This document shows positions 18,446-27,410 of a stretch of 64,000 bases of DNA, in pieces. Source of the DNA: Bauldia sp. (GTDB lineage: Bacteria > Pseudomonadota > Alphaproteobacteria > Rhizobiales > Kaistiaceae); NCBI GenBank assembly GCA_028284325.1, contig JANQRX010000003.1, forward strand, positions 434,001 to 498,000, in the 5' to 3' direction. The number at the start of each line of letters is the position of its first letter. The stretch's first letter is position 1. The position numbers were made by a program, and so were the translations under genes. The notes beneath the pieces were generated by a model. The model saw only the letters and a program-made list of their open reading frames with translations, was not told the DNA's origin and did no database searches.

Positions 18446-19483
18446 ATGCCAAAGTTGCGGACTGCAAAGACGAGCCGACGTGACATTCTCAAAGGCGGCG
18501 CCGCCGCGGGCGTAGCGCTTGCTGCACCTTCCTTCTTTATCGGAAAGGCTCACGCGGCGAACACGCGCATACGTGTCGGCATCATCCCGGCCTATTCCTT
18601 CGGCATGTACTGGCTGGTTCACGACCAGGGTTTCGCACCCGGCGTCGACATGGAATTCAGCGTGTTCCCCTCCGGTCCGCCGGCCATCGAGGCCATGGTG
18701 GGTGGTTCGATTGACGTCATCACGGTCGGCTCCGTGCCTCCGCTTGCCGCGATGTACCGGAAGGTGGGGAATTTCAGAGAGATCTCCATCTGCGGCGACG
18801 CCAGCGGACTTTTCACGATCATCGGCAGCCCGGGGATCGAAGGCGGACTCGCCGGACTGGAGGGCAAGAAGATTGCCGTCACGTCAGGATCGAACTTCGA
18901 CTTCTTCCTGGATGTCGCGCTCAACGTGAACGGCCTTGCGGACATGCCGCTCACCCGCGTCAACATGGAGCCGATCGACGGTCAGGCGGCCCTGATTGCC
19001 GGCGCGGTGGACGCCACGGTGCCGCTTGCAACCTCCAAGAAGCTGATCTTCGACGCTCTGCCGGATGCCACGATGGTGGTCGACGGGGCGGAGCTGTCGA
19101 TCGAGCAGCGCCCCAGCATCATGGACGTGCTGATGACCACGCAGGAGTACATGGACGACAACGAGGATGCGCTGATCGAGCTGGTCGGGGCCTTCCACGA
19201 GAAGTCCATCGGCATGCTGCGCCAGGACAATCAGACCGTGATGGAACGGATGGTCGAATGGCAGAAGGGGCTTGGGCGCGCTGATGTGACCATCGCTGAT
19301 GTCGATCCGATCCTGAACGGCTACTTCTACTTCGATACGGACGAGATCAAGTCGGTCTACGCCAACGGCATCCTCAACAGGGCGCTGACGACGCAGGCAG
19401 AGTTCCTCGTCGCCAATGAGCGTATCGGCGGTATGCCCAATATCGACGCCCTGGTTTCGGATCAGATCGTCAGCAAGATCTGA
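18446..19483 (+). CDS. Substrate-binding protein, NrtA/TauA/SsuA type, Tat-exported
   Basis: About 345 residues. A strong GGAGAGGAGA precedes ATG 18446. The N-terminus carries a twin-arginine signal (TSRRDILKGG, hydrophobic AAAGVALAAPSFFIG, cleavage after AHA). The mature part is an NMT1/SsuA-like fold beginning IRVGIIPAYSFGMYWLV, with PSGPPAIEAMVGGSID near residue 80. This family binds sulfonates, nitrate or pyrimidine precursors for an importer. Permease and ATPase follow. Divergence from a sulfatase suggests a sulfated or sulfonated ligand. Confidence 0.88.
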   Translation: MPKLRTAKTSRRDILKGGAAAGVALAAPSFFIGKAHAANTRIRVGIIPAYSFGMYWLVHDQGFAPGVDMEFSVFPSGPPAIEAMVGGSIDVITVGSVPPLAAMYRKVGNFREISICGDASGLFTIIGSPGIEGGLAGLEGKKIAVTSGSNFDFFLDVALNVNGLADMPLTRVNMEPIDGQAALIAGAVDATVPLATSKKLIFDALPDATMVVDGAELSIEQRPSIMDVLMTTQEYMDDNEDALIELVGAFHEKSIGMLRQDNQTVMERMVEWQKGLGRADVTIADVDPILNGYFYFDTDEIKSVYANGILNRALTTQAEFLVANERIGGMPNIDALVSDQIVSKI

Positions 19484-19498
19484 CACACCTCCCCGCCG

Positions 19499-19516
19499 GT
19501 CCGCATCAACGCGGAC
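19499..19516 (+). terminator. Short hairpin after the binding-protein gene
   Basis: GTCCGC and GCGGAC pair around ATCAAC, 16 bases after the stop. This is a modest stem with no T-run. It matches the pattern of hairpins after the other binding-protein genes in the window. Confidence 0.35.
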
Positions 19517-19536
19517 GGTAAGTCGAGGTGCGCGGG

Positions 19537-19743
19537 ATGCGCGAGAGAAAGCCCGTTCCCACGGGGCCGACGAGGCGGCAGGCACGCGCCGGTACGACGG
19601 CGGCGCTTGCCGCCCCTGTCGTCTTGACGGGCTTGGCTTTTGCCCGGAGGCGGCCGGTGCGCGTCGGCATCTTTGCCAGCGCTCACGTTTGGACTCTGTT
19701 GGCACGTGCAGGATCTATGATCGACGGGAGGGAGATCGGATGA
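19537..19743 (+). CDS. Possible small membrane protein coupled to the permease
   Basis: A 68-codon reading frame that I do not recognise. In its favour: GAGG at 19525-19528 is eight bases before the ATG, and its TGA overlaps the permease ATG (ATGA at 19740-19743). It has one hydrophobic stretch (TTAALAAPVVLTGLAFA) between basic clusters. Against it: the composition is arginine-rich, and such frames arise by chance in GC-rich DNA. It would fill an otherwise unexplained 256-base gap between binding protein and permease. Confidence 0.3.
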   Translation: MRERKPVPTGPTRRQARAGTTAALAAPVVLTGLAFARRRPVRVGIFASAHVWTLLARAGSMIDGREIG

Positions 19744-20507
19744 TGCGTTTTCTGACAGGCCGACTGGCCCTTGGCGTACTTTCGATCGCTACCGTGCTGC
19801 TCGCGTATCACCTCGCGACGATCCAGCCCGACAACAATCCGTCACTTCTGCCGCCGATCACCGACATCATAGGTTCGTTCATCACCAATGTGACCAGCGG
19901 GAGCCTGTTCAGTGCGCTTGGCGCGAGCCTGTTTCGTATTGTCCTGGGCTTCTTCATCGGCACGACGTGTGGGCTGGTCATCGGGTGTCTGGTTGGCTGG
20001 TACAAGATCGCCGAGTATCTCATCGACCCCTTGATCGAGGCCGTGCGCCCGATCCCGCCGTTGGCCTACATCCCCATCATCATCATCTGGTTCGGCATCG
20101 AGGAGTTCAGCCGGGTTCTGCTGATCTCGATCGCCTGTTTCATGGTCAGCGTCGTCAACGTTATTGCCGGCATGAAGAACGTTCCCCAGGTCTATGTCGA
20201 TGCTGCCTCCACGCTTGGCGCCAATCGATTGCAGGTGTTCCGCACCGTCGCGGTGCCCGCGGCGACACCCTTCATCATTGCCGGTTATCGGATCGCGCTC
20301 GCCGCCGCCTGGACCACACTTGTTGCCGCGGAGCTGATTGCCGCACCCAGCGGGCTGGGCTTCATGCTGCAGGAGGGCCGACGCTACTTCCTGACCGATC
20401 AGGTCATGATGATCATCGTCATCATCGGCAGCTGCGCCTTCATCATGGATCGTCTCTTCCGCGCGATCCAGGCGCGCCTCATGGTCTGGTCGGAGGCTCG
20501 AGAGTAA
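19740..20507 (+). CDS. ABC transporter permease (SsuC/TauC type)
   Basis: A 255-residue inner-membrane protein with about six hydrophobic segments and the EAA-like loop DAASTLGANRLQVFRTVAVP near residue 155, typical of nitrate/sulfonate/taurine importers. GGGAGGGAG precedes ATG 19740. The stop shares a base with the ATPase start (TAATG). It works as a homodimer with the 20507 ATPase and the 18446 binding protein. Confidence 0.92.
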   Translation: MMRFLTGRLALGVLSIATVLLAYHLATIQPDNNPSLLPPITDIIGSFITNVTSGSLFSALGASLFRIVLGFFIGTTCGLVIGCLVGWYKIAEYLIDPLIEAVRPIPPLAYIPIIIIWFGIEEFSRVLLISIACFMVSVVNVIAGMKNVPQVYVDAASTLGANRLQVFRTVAVPAATPFIIAGYRIALAAAWTTLVAAELIAAPSGLGFMLQEGRRYFLTDQVMMIIVIIGSCAFIMDRLFRAIQARLMVWSEARE

Positions 20508-21262
20508 TGCCTGAAATCGTCGTAGACGGCTTGACGCATACCTTCGGCGCTGGATCCGAAAATCCGGTAACAGCCGTCGAGGGGATCGATCTCACCTTCG
20601 AGTCCGGCAGCTTCTGCTCCATCATTGGAACGTCCGGTTGCGGCAAGTCGACCTTGCTGAAGATGATGGCCGGGCTCTTCGAGCCGTCAGAGGGGCGCAT
20701 GACGCTCGACCGCGAGATCATCAAGGGGTTCAGCAAACGTCGCGGAATGGTCTTCCAGCAGGATGCCGTGTTCCCGTGGATGACGGTTGCGCGGAACATC
20801 TCGTACGGACCGCGTCTGAGGGGCGCGAGCCGCGCCGAACAGGCCGGCATCGAGAAGAAGTGGATCGAGGCGGTTGGCCTCAAGGGATTCGAGGACCGCT
20901 GGCCGCGCGAGCTCTCGGGCGGGATGCGCAAGCGCGTCGACATCGGGCGGGTCTACGCCAACGATCCGGATGTGCTGTTGATGGACGAGCCGTTTGGCGC
21001 CCTTGATGCCCAGACGAAAGAGCGGATGCAGTCCGATCTTCTGAGGACATGGAACGAGACTCGCAAGACCGTCGTTTTCGTTACCCACGATATTGAGGAG
21101 GCGATCTTCCTCTCCGACAGGATCATCGTCATGTCCGCCAGGCCCGGTCGGATTCGCCACATCGAGGAAGTTGCGCTCCCGCGCCCTCGCGCAGACGAGA
21201 TGCGGTTGACCGAGGAGTTTCTCGAGATCAAGCGGCGGCTCTGGGGAATGCTTGAACACTGA
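20507..21262 (+). CDS. ABC transporter ATPase (SsuB/TauB type)
   Basis: A 251-residue ATPase: Walker A GTSGCGKST, signature ELSGGMRKR, Walker B LLMDEPFGALD and switch His in VTHDIEEA. It has no regulatory C-terminal domain, which fits the nitrate/sulfonate class. It completes the importer begun at 18446. The 218 bases after it hold no gene that I can support. Confidence 0.93.
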   Translation: MPEIVVDGLTHTFGAGSENPVTAVEGIDLTFESGSFCSIIGTSGCGKSTLLKMMAGLFEPSEGRMTLDREIIKGFSKRRGMVFQQDAVFPWMTVARNISYGPRLRGASRAEQAGIEKKWIEAVGLKGFEDRWPRELSGGMRKRVDIGRVYANDPDVLLMDEPFGALDAQTKERMQSDLLRTWNETRKTVVFVTHDIEEAIFLSDRIIVMSARPGRIRHIEEVALPRPRADEMRLTEEFLEIKRRLWGMLEH

Positions 21263-21480
21263 GGCCGGTCATCGGTTCCTCCGATCGAACTTGTCGACCA
21301 GAACGATAACCGCCGCGCTTCACGCGACGTGGAGCACCGTGCCGGCGGGTCGTGACCCCAGTCTGAATGACAACGCGCGTGCGCACATGCAGACGGCACG
21401 AGCAAGAATGTCGCGGTATACTTGGTGGCCTCGTGTGCGAGACTGTCATATCGATGAATGAGAACACGACGGATTGAGCT

Positions 21481-22266
21481 TTGGCAGCAGATTCGACATC
21501 AGGTAACGATTCGGGACGCACGCCGAAGTACAAGCGCATCTATCGGGAGATCCGCGAGGAGCTTCGATCGGGCTACTATCCGGTCGGGAGCCGCCTTCCC
21601 ACCGAAAGTGAGTTTGCCGAGCGCTTCGGAGTCAGCAGAGGCACGATCAGGCTGTCGCTGGACCGCCTGGTGCAGGATCGCTTCCTGCGAAGCAAGCAGG
21701 GCAGTGGTTACCAGGTCGTCGCCCTGTCACCTGGCGTCGAGACCTGTCTTACGTCCTTTACCGATGCGATACTCCATGCTGGACGAAAGCCGGGCGCGAA
21801 GTTCGTATCGATCAGGACGCTGACGTCCGACGAGTCAGAACCGGCACCCATTCATCCCGGTCTTGCCAGCGAGGAAATCGGCGTTATCACGCGTGTTCGC
21901 ACGGTCGATGACAAGCCGGTATTCCTGGTCAGGACCTATCTTCGCGCGCGGGCCATCGAATCGGCCAAACCGGAGGACTTTCCGGAGAAAGGCGTCGGCC
22001 AGGCGATCCTGACCATCTTGCGTCAGCGCTTCCACATGAACTGGGCCTCGTCGAGCGATACAATTCGGGCCGCCTTGGCCGACGAGGAAGCCGCCCGCGA
22101 ACTGGGCATCGAAGTTGGCGCCCCTGTGCTCCTTCAGTCATGCACCGCGACCGACGAGGCCGGCAGCGTGGTCTTTCACGAGATCGCCATCAGGCACGGG
22201 ACGCTGGCCATCGAGCACCTGTCGGTGGTGCAGGAAACCGGGGACACGCTGTCGCCGTCCTGGTGA
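21481..22266 (+). CDS. GntR/HutC-family regulator, paralogue 1 of 3
   Basis: A 261-residue repressor. The winged helix is KYKRIYREIREELRSGYY, LPTESEFAERFGVSRGTIR, with wing SKQGSGYQV; a UTRA ligand domain follows and ends in SPSW. The start appears to be TTG at 21481. It is strikingly similar along its whole length to the proteins at 24175 and 31706, including the shared segments ETCLTSFTD, GVITRVRT and LLQSCTA. Placed between an importer and an acyl-CoA synthetase, it probably controls the CAAATTTG-type promoters. Confidence 0.88.
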   Translation: MAADSTSGNDSGRTPKYKRIYREIREELRSGYYPVGSRLPTESEFAERFGVSRGTIRLSLDRLVQDRFLRSKQGSGYQVVALSPGVETCLTSFTDAILHAGRKPGAKFVSIRTLTSDESEPAPIHPGLASEEIGVITRVRTVDDKPVFLVRTYLRARAIESAKPEDFPEKGVGQAILTILRQRFHMNWASSSDTIRAALADEEAARELGIEVGAPVLLQSCTATDEAGSVVFHEIAIRHGTLAIEHLSVVQETGDTLSPSW

Positions 22267-22345
22267 TCGGCGCGCGAACCGCCGAAGAGCGACCACCGGC
22301 AACGTCGGGCTGCTGCTCCACGAGCGCCGCGTCCGATCTACCGGC

Positions 22346-22400
22346 TTGACAAACAAATTCGTACGTTCAAATTTGTACGTATTAGTTCGTGAAAGACAAC
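22346..22400 (+). promoter_or_regulatory. Promoter/operator with CAAATTTG palindrome (copy B)
   Basis: TTGACA at 22346 and the palindromic core CAAATTTG at 22368-22375 have exactly the 22-base offset seen in copy A. The 20 bases at 22362-22381 (TACGT arm, core, ACGTA arm) match their own reverse complement at 18 positions. AAAGACAA and a GGGAGAGGAGA ribosome site follow, as at 18352. It should drive the acyl-CoA synthetase gene. Confidence 0.62.
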
Positions 22401-22431
22401 CTTGGCGTTTTCACGGGAGAGGAGACGACGG

Positions 22432-24174
22432 ATGTCGCGCTCCGACGCCCGTCCGACAGATGCAGCCGACCGAGGAGCTGGAGAAGGCTTCATGACCGAC
22501 GATTATCTTGCGTCGCTGGGCGAGGACGATCTCGACCGCCTGAACCTTGAACGCACCAGGGACGGGTATCGCATCGTCTGGCCGCAGGACGCCAACATCT
22601 ACGCCATGACGCTTGGCAAGCATCTCGGTCCCGGCGACCGCGACCGCCCGGCGATGGTCTACGAGGCCCCAGACGGCACCATCGAACGGCTGACCTTCGC
22701 GGAGGTGAACCGGAAGGCGACGAACCTTGCGGCCCATCTCCGCGACCTCGGCTACGGCCGCGGTGATCTTGTCGCCATTCATACCGGCCAGCACCCCGAC
22801 ACGGCGATCGCCCACATGGCCGTCTGCCTCATGGGCGGCACCGCCGTCACGCTGTCGCAGCTCTACGGGCCCGAGACCGTCGCCCACGCCATGAACGATT
22901 GCGGCGCCACGGCGATCATCACCGGCGATCCCGGCTGGAGCAAACTGCGGCCCGAAGCGAAGACGCTCTTTCCCCACCTGCGCCACGTCCTGACGCGCAC
23001 GCCCGAAGCCGACGAGATCGACCTGGCGCGCGTCATGGACACCGACGCCGGCGACTTCGTCCCCGATTTCACCGGCGCCGACGATCCCGCGCTGCTGATG
23101 TACACCTCCGGTTCGACCGGCAAGCCCAAGGGGATCCTGCACGGGCATCGCGTGCTCGCCGCCTATACGCCGTCGATCCACCTCTTCTTCAACCTCTCGA
23201 TGGAGGACGAGGACGCGGTCTTCTGGTCACCTTCGGACTGGGCCTGGGTCGGCGGGCTTCTCGATGCCCTGCTGCCGGCATGGATGGCGGGGCGGCCCAT
23301 GGTGACCTCGCTTGACCGGTTTCGGGCTGAGATCGTTTATCCGTTCCTGGCACGCCACAAGATCACCCACACCTTCCTCGCGCCGACGGCGATCAAGCGA
23401 CTGGCCCAGACACCGAACCCGCGGGAGCTCTACGACCTCAAGCTGCGCGTGATCTGTACCGGCGGCGAAGCCCTGGCCTCGGAAACCCTGGCCTGGGCCG
23501 AAGAGAAACTCGGCGTCACCTGCAACGAATTCTACGGCATGACCGAGGTGAACCACCTGATCGGCAACTGTGCCGCGCTGTTTCCGCGCCGGCCGGGTTC
23601 GATGGGTCGCGCCTATCCCGGCCACACCGTCCACCTGATCGACCAGGACGGCAACAGGGTCGGTCCCGGAGAAACCGGCGAGATCGCGACCCTGGCGACC
23701 TCGCCAACGCGGTTCATCGGTTACCTGGGCAATCCCGACAAGGAAGCGGAGATGAAGCTGGGCGACTATCTCAGGACCAACGACCTCGCCCAGCAGGATG
23801 ACGACGGCTACGTCTGGTACAAGGGTCGCGGCGACGATCTGATCAAGTCATCGGGTTTCCGGATCGGGCCGACCGAAATCGAGGACTGCCTGCTGGCGCA
23901 TCCGGGCGTCGCCGAAGTCGGTGTGGTGGGTAAGCCCGACCCGGAGCGCGGATCGATCGTGAAGGCCTTTGTACGGGTCCGCGACGGCGTATCGCCGGAC
24001 GACGCCCTGGGTGAGGAGCTGATCCGGCACGTCAAGACACGTCTGGCGAGCTACAAGGCGCCGCGGGAGATCGAGTTCGTCAGCGATTTCGAGATGACAT
24101 CGTCCGGCAAGATCAACCGGCGTGCATTGCGCGAGGCGGAACGCAGTAAGGCCGAGCCGACGGGCAACGATTAG
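22432..24174 (+). CDS. AMP-forming acyl-CoA synthetase (acetyl-CoA synthetase-like)
   Basis: About 580 residues of the ANL superfamily. It has the P-loop YTSGSTGKPKG, the adenine-binding region NEFYGMTEVN, RGDDLIKSSGFRIGP at the domain hinge, and the catalytic Lys in SSGKINRR near the C-terminus. It activates a carboxylic acid to its acyl-CoA. The start at 22432 is set by GGGAGAGGAGA six to twelve bases upstream. It stands alone between two GntR paralogues under an operator shared with the sulfonate-type importer, so the acid may derive from the imported compound. An acetyl, propionyl or aromatic acid is possible. Confidence 0.9.
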   Translation: MSRSDARPTDAADRGAGEGFMTDDYLASLGEDDLDRLNLERTRDGYRIVWPQDANIYAMTLGKHLGPGDRDRPAMVYEAPDGTIERLTFAEVNRKATNLAAHLRDLGYGRGDLVAIHTGQHPDTAIAHMAVCLMGGTAVTLSQLYGPETVAHAMNDCGATAIITGDPGWSKLRPEAKTLFPHLRHVLTRTPEADEIDLARVMDTDAGDFVPDFTGADDPALLMYTSGSTGKPKGILHGHRVLAAYTPSIHLFFNLSMEDEDAVFWSPSDWAWVGGLLDALLPAWMAGRPMVTSLDRFRAEIVYPFLARHKITHTFLAPTAIKRLAQTPNPRELYDLKLRVICTGGEALASETLAWAEEKLGVTCNEFYGMTEVNHLIGNCAALFPRRPGSMGRAYPGHTVHLIDQDGNRVGPGETGEIATLATSPTRFIGYLGNPDKEAEMKLGDYLRTNDLAQQDDDGYVWYKGRGDDLIKSSGFRIGPTEIEDCLLAHPGVAEVGVVGKPDPERGSIVKAFVRVRDGVSPDDALGEELIRHVKTRLASYKAPREIEFVSDFEMTSSGKINRRALREAERSKAEPTGND

Positions 24175-25011
24175 ATGGCGATAGAAACGACATCGGGAAA
24201 GCCCCCCGAGACGCCGGTCGCAGATCGGCCACGGGAGCCGACGACCACCGACCCGTCGGATCGTTCGCCGAAGTACGAACAGATCTACAGGGAGATCCGG
24301 GAGGAGCTTCGCGCGGGGTACTACACGGTGGGAAGTCGGCTTCCGACGGAGAACCAGCTTGCGTCGCGCTTCGGCGTCAGCCGCGACACCATTCGACGGT
24401 CGCTTGACCGCCTCGTGCAAAGCGGCTTCGTCCAGAGCCGGCAAGGCAGCGGCTACCAGGTCATGGCCCTGTCGCCGGCCACCGAGACCTGCCTCACCTC
24501 GTTCACCGACATCGTGTTGCGCAGCGGCCGTAAGCCGGGCGCGAAGCTGGTGTCCATCCAGACTCTGGAGTCCGACGAGCTGCCGCCCGCACTGGTCCAT
24601 CCGGACCTCGTGGGCGAGAAAGTCGGCGTCATCACCCGCGTTCGCACCATCGACGACGACCCGGTCCTTCTTGTCAGGACCTATATGCGCGCCAGCGACA
24701 TGCAGTTGGCGCGGCCGCAGGATTTTCCGGAGATGGGACCGGACCAGTCGATCCTGCGCATTTTGCAGCGACGCTTCCACATGAGTTGGTGTTCGGCCAA
24801 GGAGACCATCCTCGCGGTGCCGGCGGACGAAGAAGCCGCGCGCGAACTCGATATCGACGTCGGAAGTCCGGTCCTGCTCCAGTCGTGCACCGCGGCCGAC
24901 GAGGCCGGCCGCGTGGTCTTCCATGAGGTCGCCATCCGGCACGGCGCGCTGGCGATCGAGCATCCGTCGCTGGTCAGCGAGACCGAGGACACTCTGTCGC
25001 CGGCCAGGTGA
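24175..25011 (+). CDS. GntR/HutC-family regulator, paralogue 2 of 3
   Basis: 278 residues, starting directly after the synthetase stop (TAG then ATG), so probably co-transcribed. The DNA-binding part reads KYEQIYREIREELRAGYY, LPTENQLASRFGVSRDTIR, SRQGSGYQV; the UTRA domain follows. It is closest to the 31706 and 21481 proteins, with long shared blocks such as GVITRVRTIDDDPV and SPVLLQSCTAADEAG. The first 38 residues are a poorly conserved extension. Autoregulation through copy B is plausible. Confidence 0.88.
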   Translation: MAIETTSGKPPETPVADRPREPTTTDPSDRSPKYEQIYREIREELRAGYYTVGSRLPTENQLASRFGVSRDTIRRSLDRLVQSGFVQSRQGSGYQVMALSPATETCLTSFTDIVLRSGRKPGAKLVSIQTLESDELPPALVHPDLVGEKVGVITRVRTIDDDPVLLVRTYMRASDMQLARPQDFPEMGPDQSILRILQRRFHMSWCSAKETILAVPADEEAARELDIDVGSPVLLQSCTAADEAGRVVFHEVAIRHGALAIEHPSLVSETEDTLSPAR

Positions 25012-25015
25012 GGCG

Positions 25016-25033
25016 CGCGCCCCAACGGGCGCG
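25016..25033. terminator. Hairpin between convergent genes
   Basis: CGCGCCC and GGGCGCG pair around CAAC between the ends of the GntR gene and the sulfatase gene. It lacks a T-run on either strand, so it is at best a weak bidirectional terminator. Confidence 0.4.
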
Positions 25034-25054
25034 ACGACCAGCAAAGCGATCCGG

Positions 25055-27316
25055 CTACTGCTCCGCGATCGCCGCGGCGAGCAGCTTGGAGTGGTCGATC
25101 GGTCCCTGCTTCCCGACGCGGACGGTCACCTTCTCGATCTCACCCGTAAACGGGAAGGGTGAGACGTAGTCCGCGCACACCGAGTAGCCGCGGTCCAGCC
25201 CACAGTCCAGGCTGCAATGCAGCGGGAACGAGACCATGATGGCCCGCTCGATGACGCCCTTGACCGGATCGCAGTCGCCGACTTCAAGGGAAACCGTCCC
25301 CGCATGCGCCTCTTCGCTCCGCTTGAAGGACACCGCGACCGGGACGGTCTCACCCGATGTCGGCAGCGGCGCGGATACTCGATACTCCTCGACGTCGCAC
25401 AGATTGTAGACGAAATGGACCAGGCCATCCTTGACGAACAACGTGTAGCCGCCGCTCCGGCCGCCATGGGCCAAAATGACACCCTCTGTCGGACCGTCGG
25501 GATTAGGCGCTATCGTCGCGGTGATCTCATAGTCGCGGTTGATGGTGTTGATGCTGCTTTTCGCGAAGACCGGCGGGGTGTTGGGGAGGTACTCGGAAAC
25601 CTCTTCCGGCACGCTTCGTTCCGGGCGCGGATCGACCCAGCGTTCGTAGCCGCGGTCATCGATGGGCAGCACGTTGTAACGCCCCGCCTCGATCCACCAC
25701 CGGTCAACCAGATCACGCACGATATCGGGACGGACCTCTGACAGATCGTTGGTCTCGGTCGGATCGTCCGGCAGGTAGTAGAGCTCCCAGCGGTCATTGG
25801 TGAAGTCACCCTTGCCGGACAGCGCCTCGTGATCCGCGACGGCTTTCCAACCCTTGTAGTACAGGGCGCGGGTACCGAGCATCTCGTAGTACTGGACGTT
25901 CTTCCGGCCGGCGGCATCGGGACTCTCGATCGAGTACCACATGCTGACGCCTTCGATCTCGGATTGCTGAACGCCGCAGATGTCTTTCGGCGGCTCGATG
26001 TCCAACGCTTCCAGCACCGTCGGCATCAGATCCGTGACATGGTGATACTGATGTCGGACTTCCCCCTTGTCCGCGAAGCCTTCCGGCCAGTGGACAATCA
26101 GGGGATCGGCGATCCCGCCCTGGTAGGACGACCGTTTCCAGTCGCGAAACGGCGTGTTGCCCGCCATCGACCAGCCGCGCGGGTAGTGGTTCATGAACTG
26201 CGGCCCGCCGATCTTGTCGAGATTGGCCAGCATGTCGTCGATCGAAATCAGGACATTGTTGTACCGGGCATACTCGTTGAGGATGCCGTCCTCGCCGCCT
26301 TCGAGGCTGGCGCCGTTGTCGGAAATGAGGAGGATCAGCGTGTCGTCGAGCCGACCGATGGTCTTCAGGAAGTCGACCACCCGTCCGATCTGCTCATCGG
26401 TATGGGTCATGAACCCCGCGAAGACCTCCTGCATACGCGTGTAGACCGTCTTCTGATCGTCGCTCAGCGTGTCCCAGGCGGCAACGCCTGGGTTCCTGGG
26501 CGGCAGTTGGACGTACTCCGCCATGATGCCGAGCTCTTTCTGCCGCGCCAGCACACGCTCCCGCTCGACATCCCAACCTTCGTCGAACTCGCCCTTGTAG
26601 GCGTCGGCGTATTCGGCCGGCACATGGTGCGGCGAGTGACCCGCTCCGTAGGCGAGATACAGGAAGAAGGGCTTTGACGGATCGGCGACGTGGGCGCCCC
26701 CGATGTATTCGATCGCCCGGTCGGTCAGGTCGACGCTGAGGTGGTAACCGTCGCCCCCGGGGACGTCGACGAACTGGTTGTCCTGGGCAAGTGCACCGGG
26801 ATGCCAGTGATCCATCATCCCCATGAGGAAGCCGTAGAAGCGTTCGAACCCTCGACCGAGCGGCCAGCGGTCAAACGGGCCGGAGGCGCTCTGCTCGTAA
26901 TCTGGGGTCAGATGCCACTTGCCGACCGCATACGTGTTGTAGCCTCTCGCCTTCAGGATCTCCGAGAGCATGCCGTTCTCGTTCGGGATGACCCCGTTGT
27001 AGCCCGGATAGCCCTGCACCAGATCCGGAATGCACCCCATCCCGTTGCTATGGTGGTTGCGCCCGGTCAGGAGCGCGGCGCGGGTGGGCGAACACAACGA
27101 TGTCGTGTGGAAACTGGAGTACCGGATGCCTCCCGCCGCCAGCGCATCGATGTTCGGCGTCCTGATCGTGGAGCCGTAGCAGCCGATCTGGCCGAAACCG
27201 ACATCATCCAGGACAATCGCCACGACGTTCGGGCGGCGCGTGGTGTCGCGAGAGGAGCCCGGCCACCTGATTTCGGATTCCTCGCGGGATTTCCCGATTT
27301 GCTGCGGACGTTCCAC
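25055..27316 (-). CDS. Arylsulfatase-type sulfatase
   Basis: About 753 residues from GTG 27316, chosen because GGGGAG lies a few bases upstream; an ATG at 27367 would add 17 unconserved residues. Metal and catalytic marks: NVVAIVLDDVGFGQIGCYGS, formylglycine motif C-S-P-T-R (Cys75), LTGRNHHSNGMG, and LLISDNGASLEGG. The C-terminal ~180 residues are beta-rich, as in AslA-like arylsulfatases. No signal peptide is seen. It diverges from a spermidine/putrescine-type importer across an AT-rich gap. Sulfatase activity is likely; the ester is unknown. Confidence 0.9.
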   Translation of the reverse strand: MERPQQIGKSREESEIRWPGSSRDTTRRPNVVAIVLDDVGFGQIGCYGSTIRTPNIDALAAGGIRYSSFHTTSLCSPTRAALLTGRNHHSNGMGCIPDLVQGYPGYNGVIPNENGMLSEILKARGYNTYAVGKWHLTPDYEQSASGPFDRWPLGRGFERFYGFLMGMMDHWHPGALAQDNQFVDVPGGDGYHLSVDLTDRAIEYIGGAHVADPSKPFFLYLAYGAGHSPHHVPAEYADAYKGEFDEGWDVERERVLARQKELGIMAEYVQLPPRNPGVAAWDTLSDDQKTVYTRMQEVFAGFMTHTDEQIGRVVDFLKTIGRLDDTLILLISDNGASLEGGEDGILNEYARYNNVLISIDDMLANLDKIGGPQFMNHYPRGWSMAGNTPFRDWKRSSYQGGIADPLIVHWPEGFADKGEVRHQYHHVTDLMPTVLEALDIEPPKDICGVQQSEIEGVSMWYSIESPDAAGRKNVQYYEMLGTRALYYKGWKAVADHEALSGKGDFTNDRWELYYLPDDPTETNDLSEVRPDIVRDLVDRWWIEAGRYNVLPIDDRGYERWVDPRPERSVPEEVSEYLPNTPPVFAKSSINTINRDYEITATIAPNPDGPTEGVILAHGGRSGGYTLFVKDGLVHFVYNLCDVEEYRVSAPLPTSGETVPVAVSFKRSEEAHAGTVSLEVGDCDPVKGVIERAIMVSFPLHCSLDCGLDRGYSVCADYVSPFPFTGEIEKVTVRVGKQGPIDHSKLLAAAIAEQ

Positions 27317-27410
27317 GTTGCTCCCCGTGCGTCTGTCTACTGGCGTATTTATGTGCGACCGCGGCACGCATGCGTGTCGAGATCGTCTACTCGCGCCTGA
27401 AATCGATGAT

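Noticed and set aside
21263..21480. Gap between the sulfonate-type ATPase and the first GntR paralogue, checked for another CAAATTTG operator
   Set aside because: No palindromic core or TTGACA of the shared type was found; only chance frames are present.
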